From NCBI GenBank assembly GCA_947176425.1, contig CAMWQV010000158.1, forward strand, positions 1 to 5,770: DNA of 5,770 bases. Direction: 5' to 3'. Within the stretch, counting starts at the first letter, position 1. Every line of letters begins with the position of its first letter. Both the position numbers and the translations under genes were made by a program. This document shows, one piece after another, positions 1 to 5,344 of this stretch. Origin of the DNA: an uncultured Clostridia bacterium. Lineage in GTDB: Bacteria > Bacillota > Clostridia > Oscillospirales > Oscillospiraceae. The notes beneath the pieces were generated by a model that saw nothing but the letters and a program-made list of their open reading frames with translations, searched no databases and was not told where the DNA came from.

Positions 1-1
1 C

Positions 2-1603
2 GCCGGTGTAGATGCCCAGTACCTGGAGCTCTACGGCAACTATAAGGCCAAGGTGGACTACAACATCCTCAACGACACACCTGAGCGTTCCGGCAAGCTG
101 GTCCTGGTGACCGCCATCAACCCCACCCCCGCCGGTGAGGGCAAGACCACCACCACTGTCGGCCTGGCCGACGGCATGAAGAAGCTGGGCAAGAATGTTC
201 TGGTCGCTCTGCGCGAGCCCTCCCTGGGCCCCGTGTTCGGCGTCAAGGGCGGCGCGGCCGGCGGCGGCTATGCTCAGGTCGTTCCTATGGAGGACATCAA
301 CCTCCACTTTACCGGCGACTTCCACGCAATCGGCGCGGCCAACAACCTCCTCGCTGCTATGCTGGATAACCATATCTATCAGGGTAATAAGCTGGGCATC
401 GATCCCCGCCGCATCACCTGGCGCCGCTGCGTCGATATGAATGACCGCCAGCTCCGTTTTGTGACCGACGGCCTGGGCGGACGCGTCAACGGCGTGCCCC
501 GTGAGGACGGCTATGACATTACTGTCGCCAGCGAAATTATGGCCGTGCTGTGCCTCGCCAGCGATATCACCGACCTGAAAGACCGCTTGGGCCGTCTGGT
601 CGTAGGCTACACCTATGACGAAAAGCCCGTTACCGCCCATGATCTGCACGCGGAAGGCGCGATGGCCGCTCTGCTGAAAGACGCCCTCAAGCCCAACCTC
701 GTCCAGACCCTGGAGCACACCCCCGCGTTCGTTCACGGCGGACCGTTCGCCAATATCGCCCACGGCTGCAACTCCGTTACCGCTACCAAGATTGCCCTGC
801 GTCTGAGCGACTACACCATCACTGAGGCCGGTTTCGGCGCGGACCTGGGCGCTGAGAAGTTCCTGGACATCAAGTGCCGCATGGCCGGCCTGAAACCCAG
901 CGCGGTTGTGATTGTCGCTACCGTCCGCGCCCTCAAGTACAACGGCGGCGTGCCGAAGGCTGATCTGGGCAACGAGAATCTGGAAGCTCTGGAAAAGGGC
1001 CTGCCCAACCTCCTCAAGCACGTCAGCAACATCACCAACGTCTACAAACTGCCCTGCGTGGTTGCCATCAACCGCTTCCCCCAGGACACCGAGGCCGAAC
1101 TGAAGCTTGTTGAAGACAAGTGCAAAGAGCTGGGCGTTAACGTGGCCCTGTCCGAAGTGTGGGCAAAGGGCGGCGAAGGCGGCATCGCGCTGGCTGAAGA
1201 AGTCATCCGTCTGTGCGAGCAGCCCAACGACTTCACTTTCTCCTATGAATTGGACGCTACCATCAAAGAGAAGATCGAAGCCATCGTTACCAAGATCTAC
1301 GGCGGCAAAGATGTTCTGTTTACTGCCAACGCTGAGAAGCAGATCAAGCAGCTCACCGAACTGGGCTTTGACAAGATGCCCATTTGTATGGCGAAGACCC
1401 AGTACAGCCTGACCGACGACCAGACCAAACTGGGCGCACCTACCGGCTTTACCGTTACCGTCCGCAACGTTAAGGTTTCCGCAGGCGCGGGCTTCCTGGT
1501 TGCGCTGACCGGCGATATCATGACCATGCCCGGTCTGCCCAAGGTCCCCGCTGCCGAGCGCATTGACGTTGACGCTACCGGCAAGATCTCCGGCCTGTTC
1601 TAA
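2..1603 (+). CDS. fhs: Formate-tetrahydrofolate ligase (10-formyl-THF synthetase), 5' partial
   Basis: Cytosolic enzyme joining formate to tetrahydrofolate with ATP hydrolysis, giving 10-formyl-THF. It is the entry step of the folate one-carbon branch, used by acetogens, purine fermenters and for purine synthesis. The reading frame is open to the left edge: codons from base 2 read AGVDAQYLELYGNYKAK, matching the usual N-terminal region of the family. The true start therefore lies outside and roughly 20 residues are missing (533 present; the family is about 556). The GTG at 53 is an internal Val codon, not the start. Visible motifs: the nucleotide-binding loop PTPAGEGKTTTT at bases 122-157; the glycine-rich signature GVKGGAAGGGY at 239-271, followed by the PMEDINLHFTGDFHAIGAA block; and the second signature VATVRALKYNGG at 914-949. 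The gene ends in TAA and is followed by a terminator-like hairpin. No frameshift or lost motif is visible. The family assignment is certain; the physiological direction (formate use or ATP-yielding formate release) cannot be read from sequence. Confidence 0.98.
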   Translation, partial: AGVDAQYLELYGNYKAKVDYNILNDTPERSGKLVLVTAINPTPAGEGKTTTTVGLADGMKKLGKNVLVALREPSLGPVFGVKGGAAGGGYAQVVPMEDINLHFTGDFHAIGAANNLLAAMLDNHIYQGNKLGIDPRRITWRRCVDMNDRQLRFVTDGLGGRVNGVPREDGYDITVASEIMAVLCLASDITDLKDRLGRLVVGYTYDEKPVTAHDLHAEGAMAALLKDALKPNLVQTLEHTPAFVHGGPFANIAHGCNSVTATKIALRLSDYTITEAGFGADLGAEKFLDIKCRMAGLKPSAVVIVATVRALKYNGGVPKADLGNENLEALEKGLPNLLKHVSNITNVYKLPCVVAINRFPQDTEAELKLVEDKCKELGVNVALSEVWAKGGEGGIALAEEVIRLCEQPNDFTFSYELDATIKEKIEAIVTKIYGGKDVLFTANAEKQIKQLTELGFDKMPICMAKTQYSLTDDQTKLGAPTGFTVTVRNVKVSAGAGFLVALTGDIMTMPGLPKVPAAERIDVDATGKISGLF

Positions 1604-1621
1604 TTCTTATCCCTTTCGATA

Positions 1622-1656
1622 CAGTCCCGGCGGCCCCCGCCGCCGGGATTGCTTTT
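1622..1656 (+). terminator. Probable intrinsic terminator or attenuator after fhs
   Basis: A perfect 9-bp stem, TCCCGGCGG (1625-1633) with CCGCCGGGA (1640-1648), closes a six-base loop of CCCCCG. It can be extended outward by a G-T wobble, an A-T and a C-G pair to 1622/1651. The following bases TTGCTTTT (1649-1656) are six T out of eight, an imperfect U-tract. It starts 18 bases after the fhs stop codon and ends just before the ribosome binding site of the next gene, leaving almost no room for a new promoter. It could end most fhs transcripts while letting some polymerase read through into the downstream operon. Confidence 0.75.
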
Positions 1657-1664
1657 GCAGAAAG

Positions 1665-1672
1665 AAAGGAGG
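1665..1672 (+). promoter_or_regulatory. Shine-Dalgarno site deciding the start of the small membrane protein
   Basis: AAAGGAGG lies six bases upstream of the ATG at 1679. It decides for that start over the in-frame TTG at 1649, which lies in the tail of the terminator hairpin and has no ribosome binding site. Confidence 0.85.
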
Positions 1673-1678
1673 TCCGTT

Positions 1679-1897
1679 ATGGATAATGTCAGTAAAGATT
1701 TTAAGCTTCTTATCAGTATTATTGCTCTTGTCAGTACGGCTGTGACCGCCTCATTTGCCTACAGTTTTTTGGGTTATCTGGACCTCTCACGGGGAATGAA
1801 ATTTCTGTACGGCTTTTTGCTGTACCTTGCGCCGATGTCTACATTTTGGGTCGTTGCGGCTCTGTGGAGAAAAGAAAAACAGAAAGAAAGGGATTAA
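1679..1897 (+). CDS. Small two-helix membrane protein of unknown function (72 aa)
   Basis: I do not recognise this protein. It has a short N-terminus (MDNVSKDFK), a hydrophobic segment at about residues 10-34, a short DLSRGMK turn, a second hydrophobic segment at about 40-63 rich in aromatic residues (FLYGFLLYLAP, FWVVAALW), and a strongly charged tail RKEKQKERD. This predicts a two-pass inner-membrane hairpin, probably with both ends in the cytoplasm because the tail is positively charged. There is no clear signal-peptide cleavage site. The start is set by a strong ribosome binding site. The stop is only two bases before the next ATG, so the two genes are probably co-translated. Base composition is about 42% GC by hand count, clearly lower than fhs, partly because of hydrophobic and Lys codons. 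It could be a small subunit or anchor for the following protein, but nothing in the sequence proves that. Confidence 0.8.
   Translation: MDNVSKDFKLLISIIALVSTAVTASFAYSFLGYLDLSRGMKFLYGFLLYLAPMSTFWVVAALWRKEKQKERD
1886..1892 (+). promoter_or_regulatory. Shine-Dalgarno site for the 187-aa protein, inside the preceding gene
   Basis: GAAAGGG overlaps the last codons of the two-helix membrane protein gene and lies seven bases before the ATG at 1900. It selects that ATG over an in-frame TTG at 1846, which falls inside the upstream gene, and suggests translational coupling. Confidence 0.65.
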
Positions 1898-1899
1898 TA

Positions 1900-2463
1900 A
1901 TGTCCGGCTATATGACCTACTGGCCCCAGGACCGGATCGCCGAACTGAAAAAAGCCGGTGATACAGGCCCTATTCAGGTAGCGTTCGGCAGTATCCATTC
2001 CAGAATGCCCACTATCGCTTCCGTGAAAGTCGGTGATATTTTATATCCCGTTACTACTATGAACGGAACTCTCTGCGTAATGGCGCGCCTGCCGGTGGAG
2101 AAAAAAGAATCCGCATATGATTACCTTGTGCGGGAACTGGGCAACCAATGCGGCGCGCTGACACCGGACGGTGTGGATGAGGACGCCTATTATGATACTC
2201 CGATCAAACCGCACAAAGAGCATCAGCGGCCTTTTAACTGCTGCTCCCAACACGCGGTCAGCGGCGCACACGGCTCCAGCATTGAGCCGCGCCCGCTGCC
2301 GAAAGAAATTTTGCCTGACTTGCGGTTCGGTCCTAAAGGCAAGGAAAAGGGAATAAAATTTCTGGCGAGCGGCGCAATCCAGACAAACTGCCTTACCTGT
2401 ACGCGGCGGCTGGATGACAAAACTTTTGAAATTTTTGAAGCCTTGTTTGAAAACGAGGCATAA
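1900..2463 (+). CDS. Conserved-looking hypothetical protein with Cys/His clusters (187 aa)
   Basis: I do not recognise a named family. The protein is soluble, without signal peptide or membrane segment. The N-terminal part (about residues 1-65) alternates predicted strands and contains VKVGDILYPV followed by a short strand with LCVMARL. This faintly resembles the small beta-barrels of PUA/ASCH-type RNA-binding domains, but the likeness is weak and only an inference. The middle and C-terminal parts carry possible metal ligands: His105, His108, Cys114, Cys115, His118, His124, and a Cys164-x2-Cys167 pair. Between them lies a proline- and charge-rich stretch (about 129-150). The spacing could hold one zinc ion or a redox centre, but no known zinc-ribbon pattern is complete. 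The start at 1900 has a ribosome binding site seven bases upstream; Met5 (1912) is a weaker alternative. It is 2 bases from the upstream membrane protein gene and 22 bases from fchA, so very probably part of the folate operon. Confidence 0.82.
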   Translation: MSGYMTYWPQDRIAELKKAGDTGPIQVAFGSIHSRMPTIASVKVGDILYPVTTMNGTLCVMARLPVEKKESAYDYLVRELGNQCGALTPDGVDEDAYYDTPIKPHKEHQRPFNCCSQHAVSGAHGSSIEPRPLPKEILPDLRFGPKGKEKGIKFLASGAIQTNCLTCTRRLDDKTFEIFEALFENEA

Positions 2464-2469
2464 TCGAAT

Positions 2470-2476
2470 AAAGGAG
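2470..2476 (+). promoter_or_regulatory. Shine-Dalgarno site deciding the fchA start
   Basis: AAAGGAG sits nine bases before the ATG at 2486. It rules out the longer in-frame reading starting at 2414, which would overlap the upstream gene by 50 bases and add 24 residues unlike the family N-terminus. Confidence 0.85.
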
Positions 2477-2485
2477 AATACTATA

Positions 2486-3106
2486 ATGGATTTTGCACAG
2501 GCTTCCTGTACTGAATTTGTAACCGTTCTTGCGTCTAACGCCCCTGTGCCCGGCGGCGGCGGCGCGTCTGCCCTGGTCGCCGCTATCGGCACCGCGCTGG
2601 GCAATATGGTTGGCTCCCTGACCGTCGGCAAGAAAAAATACGCCGATGTTGAAGAAGAAATTATCGCCCTGAAAGCAAAATGCGACGCCCTCCAGAAAGA
2701 ACTGCTGGACCAGATCGAACTGGACGCGAAGGGCTTTGAACCGCTGGCGAAAGCTTACGGCATTCCCAAAGACAACCCGGACCGTGACAAGATTCTGGAA
2801 GACGCCACGATGGTTGCCTGCCAGGTGCCTATGAAAATTATGGAACTCTGCTGCCAATCCTTGGATGCCATTGCCGTATTTGCGGAAAAGGGCAGCCGTC
2901 TTGCCGTCAGCGATGCCGGATGCGGCGCAGTGTGCGTCAAGGCCGCGCTCCAGGCCGCCAGCCTGAATGTGTTCATCAATACAAAAACCCTCAAAAACCG
3001 GGAAGCCGCCGAAGAGATGAACCAGAAATGCTTTGCCATGCTGGACAAATACTGTGCGCTGGCTGACAATATTTTTGAGACCGTCAAGGCCGGATTTTTT
3101 AAGTAA
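2486..3106 (+). CDS. fchA: Methenyl-THF cyclohydrolase / formimino-THF cyclodeaminase family protein
   Basis: Stand-alone member of the cyclodeaminase (FTCD C-terminal) family, 206 residues, matching the usual length of about 200-210 for clostridial FchA. The family either hydrolyses 5,10-methenyl-THF to 10-formyl-THF reversibly or releases ammonia from 5-formimino-THF. Visible marks are the N-terminal glycine loop VPGGGGASAL (residues 21-30) followed by the helix ending MVGSLTVGKKKY (41-52), the LDAKGF segment around Asp80, and the SDAGCGAVCVKAALQAASLNV block (142-162, Asp143). The rest reads as amphipathic helices, as expected for this all-helical fold; no membrane segment. No formiminotransferase domain or gene is visible. 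Its place between fhs and folD, as in acetogen one-carbon operons, supports the cyclohydrolase role. So does the neighbouring FolD, which appears to lack cyclohydrolase residues. The start has a good ribosome binding site, and 17 bases separate it from folD. Family certain; choice of reaction is inferred. Confidence 0.92.
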   Translation: MDFAQASCTEFVTVLASNAPVPGGGGASALVAAIGTALGNMVGSLTVGKKKYADVEEEIIALKAKCDALQKELLDQIELDAKGFEPLAKAYGIPKDNPDRDKILEDATMVACQVPMKIMELCCQSLDAIAVFAEKGSRLAVSDAGCGAVCVKAALQAASLNVFINTKTLKNREAAEEMNQKCFAMLDKYCALADNIFETVKAGFFK

Positions 3107-3123
3107 GAAAGGGATTTACAACA

Positions 3124-3984
3124 ATGGCTAAATTGTTATTAGGTAAAGAAGTCAACGAAAAACTCAACGCCCGCATTATTGCAGACTGCGAGGCCCTGAA
3201 AGCAAAGGGCGTCAACCCCACGATGGCGATTGTCCGCTGCGGCGAGCGTCCCGACGACCTGAGCTATGAGCGCGGCGCAACCAAACGGGCAGACCTGCTG
3301 GGCGTGGCAGTGGAAAAATTCGTGCTGCCGGAGGACGTGAGCAAAGAGGAACTCATCAAGACGATTGAGGAGATCAACGCCAACGATAAAATCCACGGCG
3401 TTTTGCTGTTCCGTCCCCTGCCGAAGCACCTGCGGGCTGACCAGGATGAAATCTGCAACCGTCTCGACCCCCGCAAAGACATCGACGGCATGACCGACCT
3501 GTCCAACGCAGGCGTCTATATGGGCAAGCAGCTTGGTTTCGCGCCCTGCACCGCCGAAGCCTGCATGACCATCCTGGACCACTACGGCATCGACTGCACC
3601 GGCAAAAAAGCCGTTGTGATTGGGCGCAGTCTGGTCATCGGCAAGCCCGCCGCTATTATGCTCATGGGCAAAAACGCCACTGTAACCGTATGCCATACCC
3701 GGACAAAAGACGTTCCCTCTATCACCCGTGAGGCCGATATTCTGGTTACTTCCGCCGGTGTCCTGCGCAGTCTGACAAAAGAATATGTCCGTCCGGGCCA
3801 GATCGTGGTGGACGTGTCCATCAACTGGGACGAGGCAAAGGGCGGCATTGCGGGCGACGCGGTATTTGACGAAGTGGAGCCCATCGTTGAGGCAATTACT
3901 CCTGTTCCCGGCGGCGTGGGTTCCGTGACCACCAGCATCTCGATCGGCCATGTGGTGGAGGCTGCCAAGCGTTCCCTTAAATGA
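3124..3984 (+). CDS. folD: FolD-family methylene-THF dehydrogenase, cyclohydrolase site apparently degenerate
   Basis: Cytosolic enzyme interconverting 5,10-methylene-THF and 5,10-methenyl-THF with NAD(P); usual FolD proteins also hydrolyse methenyl-THF. Length (286 aa) is normal. The N-terminal catalytic domain covers about residues 1-120. The nucleotide-binding domain has VVIGRSLVIGKPAA (164-177), close to the family GRSxxVGxP motif, and the PVPGGVGSVT segment follows near the C-terminus, where the usual Pro after GGVG is Ser. Aligned without gaps to E. coli FolD, Tyr50 is kept (Tyr48 here), as is Asp121 in the KDIDG motif. The catalytic Lys54 is replaced by Ala52 and Gln98 by Phe96 (LLFRPLP instead of LVQLPLP). 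Those two residues serve the cyclohydrolase step, so I infer a dehydrogenase working with FchA. Lys54 of this protein aligns with E. coli Lys56, not with the catalytic lysine. GAAAGGG at 3107-3113 is the ribosome binding site, 10 bases from the ATG. Cofactor choice (NADP or NAD) is not settled by sequence. Confidence 0.95.
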   Translation: MAKLLLGKEVNEKLNARIIADCEALKAKGVNPTMAIVRCGERPDDLSYERGATKRADLLGVAVEKFVLPEDVSKEELIKTIEEINANDKIHGVLLFRPLPKHLRADQDEICNRLDPRKDIDGMTDLSNAGVYMGKQLGFAPCTAEACMTILDHYGIDCTGKKAVVIGRSLVIGKPAAIMLMGKNATVTVCHTRTKDVPSITREADILVTSAGVLRSLTKEYVRPGQIVVDVSINWDEAKGGIAGDAVFDEVEPIVEAITPVPGGVGSVTTSISIGHVVEAAKRSLK

Positions 3985-3996
3985 TAGGAGGGCGCA

Positions 3997-5331
3997 ATGA
4001 ATAAATCCAAGGACAGCGGTATCATCCGTTCATTTCTTGTCGCGTCAACGCTCGCCTATTTGATTGCTGCGGTCCTCGTTCCCGACAGAGGGAATATGCT
4101 TACCGGTTTGATGCAGATTCTGCTCTCGCCCTCCCAACTCACAACCGATTATTTTGCTCTCGGCGGCGTCTCCGGCGCGTTTTTCAGCGTGGGACTGGTG
4201 GGCGTAATCTGTGTTCTTATGATGTATCTCCCCGGTACGGTCGTAAAAGGCAGCACCGTCGCCGCGTACTTCCTGACAACCGGGTTCGCGTTCTGGGGAA
4301 TCAACGCGCTGAATATGCTCCCCTTTATATTTGGCGTATTCCTCCATTCCCTGGCAAGAAAACAGCCGTTTTCTAATTTTGTGGATCTGGCGATGTTCTC
4401 CACCGCACTATGTCCATTGGCCAGCGAACTGCTCCTGCGGTATCCCAGCGAGACAGACGTGCATGGGATCACCGCCGGAAGCGTTGTTCTGACCCTGATT
4501 GTCTGCGGCGCGGTAGGGTTCCTGACGCCCGCTATGGCCGGACATTCCCCTAACGTCCACAAGGGGTATGACCTGTACTCCGCCGCGCTCCCAGGCGGTC
4601 TGCTGGGCTTCTTTCTGGCGGCCCTGCTGTATAAAACCGCCGGACATACCGTTCCCCCTATCGAGGCTCATTTGGGTGACAGCCATCCGGTGATTGTATG
4701 GGCTTTCTGCGCGGTGTTTTTCGCCCTGTGCATTGCGGGCGGCTTCCGGCTGAACGGAAACTCCTTCAAAGGCTACGGAAAGCTTTTGCAGGATACCGGT
4801 CACAAGGCCGATTTTACCGCGAAATACGGCCCGGGGCTGGCAATCATGAACGTGGGCGTGTACGGCCTGATGATTGTCGCGTACTATATCGCCGTGAACG
4901 CCCTGATGGGCAATGTTCTGGGCGGCTTCAACGGCGTTACGCTGGGAATCGTGTTCTGTATGGTGTGTTTCGGCGCGGCGGGGGCGCATCCGGGCAATAT
5001 CTGGCCGATTATGGTTGGCTATGTGCTGGCAAGCTTTATCGCGACGCAGGTTGTGGGCGGACCGTTCGCCGTGAACGCGCAGGCGATTATGGTCGGACTC
5101 TGCTTCGCCAGCGGTCTGGCCCCTATTGCGGGCGCGTATGGCTGGTGGGCAGGCGTCATCGGCGGCGCGGCCCATTATGCGCTGGTCACTTCCGTTCCTG
5201 CGGTACACGGCGGCTTCAGCCTGTATAACGGCGGCTTTACTGCGCTGCTGGTCGCAATCATCTTAGTGCCGCAGCTGGAAATGTTCTGCAAGACCAAAGA
5301 ACAGCGTCTGGCAGACGGAAAAAAGCAGTAG
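3997..5331 (+). CDS. Polytopic membrane protein, DUF1576 type, unknown substrate
   Basis: A 444-residue integral membrane protein with roughly 10-13 hydrophobic segments, for example near residues 11-29, 54-78, 86-118, 157-180, 196-213, 231-250, 280-302, 314-330, 335-352, 362-400 and 412-428. I place it in the DUF1576 family from its general sequence pattern, remembered rather than searched. The two halves are related: NMLPF/NIWPI, LCPLASEL/LAPIAGAY, and VHKGYDLY/VHGGFSLY recur in the same order. Inverted or parallel duplicated halves are common in transporters and channels, so transport is a reasonable guess, but no substrate can be named. The N-terminus has Lys and Arg before the first helix and the C-terminus ends in a charged tail (KTKEQRLADGKKQ), both probably cytoplasmic. 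AGGAGG at 3986-3991 lies five bases before the ATG. The gene sits 12 bases after folD and 13 before the cyclo-ligase gene, firmly inside the folate operon; a link to formate, folate or another one-carbon compound is inference only. Confidence 0.85.
   Translation: MNKSKDSGIIRSFLVASTLAYLIAAVLVPDRGNMLTGLMQILLSPSQLTTDYFALGGVSGAFFSVGLVGVICVLMMYLPGTVVKGSTVAAYFLTTGFAFWGINALNMLPFIFGVFLHSLARKQPFSNFVDLAMFSTALCPLASELLLRYPSETDVHGITAGSVVLTLIVCGAVGFLTPAMAGHSPNVHKGYDLYSAALPGGLLGFFLAALLYKTAGHTVPPIEAHLGDSHPVIVWAFCAVFFALCIAGGFRLNGNSFKGYGKLLQDTGHKADFTAKYGPGLAIMNVGVYGLMIVAYYIAVNALMGNVLGGFNGVTLGIVFCMVCFGAAGAHPGNIWPIMVGYVLASFIATQVVGGPFAVNAQAIMVGLCFASGLAPIAGAYGWWAGVIGGAAHYALVTSVPAVHGGFSLYNGGFTALLVAIILVPQLEMFCKTKEQRLADGKKQ
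4105..4611 (+). repeat. Internal protein duplication, first copy (about residues 37-205)
   Basis: First half of the duplicated membrane protein. Landmarks: KG-S-T (84-87), N106-x2-P109, PF at 124-125, LCPLASEL at 138-145, HGITAG at 156-161 and VHKGYDLY at 187-194. The same series appears in the second half with an offset of 228 residues at the start, falling to 216 at the end. Seen only at protein level; limits are approximate. Confidence 0.65.
4777..5262 (+). repeat. Internal protein duplication, second copy (about residues 261-422)
   Basis: Second half matching the first: NG-V-T (312-315), N334-x2-P337, PF at 356-357, LAPIAGAY at 374-381, YGWWAG at 381-386 and VHGGFSLY at 403-410. This copy contains AGAHPGN (329-334), whose His has no equivalent in the first copy (GINALN), so the halves have diverged in function. 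Confidence 0.65.
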
Positions 5332-5344
5332 AGGAGGTTTACTT

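Noticed and set aside
53..55. GTG as the fhs start codon
   Set aside because: The frame continues upstream to the window edge with residues typical of the fhs N-terminal region (YLELYGNYKAK), so this is an internal valine.
1563..1574. Two TTGACG boxes resembling -35 elements near the end of fhs
   Set aside because: They encode Asp-Val-Asp codons of fhs and no -10-like hexamer lies 16-18 bases downstream of either.
1604..1678. Possible folate (THF) riboswitch before the downstream operon
   Set aside because: Only 75 bases are available and the hairpin plus ribosome binding site take up more than half; no multi-helix aptamer pattern is visible.
2482..2487. Perfect TATAAT hexamer just before fchA
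   Set aside because: It overlaps the fchA start codon, so transcription would begin inside the coding region. The nearest TTGAAA (2447-2452) is 29 bases upstream, too far for a normal promoter.
2041..2631. Antisense open frame spanning the 187-aa gene and the start of fchA
   Set aside because: It crosses a gene boundary on the other strand and has no family resemblance, while both + strand genes have ribosome binding sites.
2486..3106. Histidine-degradation enzyme (formiminotransferase-cyclodeaminase)
   Set aside because: Only the cyclodeaminase-type domain is present, there are no formiminotransferase or hut genes nearby, and fhs and folD neighbours point to the one-carbon cyclohydrolase role, though the deaminase reaction is not excluded.
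3139..3951. Long antisense open frame (270 codons) opposite folD
   Set aside because: It mirrors a clearly real gene, has no recognisable family pattern, and overlaps folD almost entirely. High GC in the third codon position makes such shadows common.
4408..5208. Long antisense open frame (266 codons) opposite the membrane protein gene
   Set aside because: The translation is rich in Arg, His and Gln with no domain pattern, as expected of an antisense shadow; the + strand frame has a good ribosome binding site and fits the operon.
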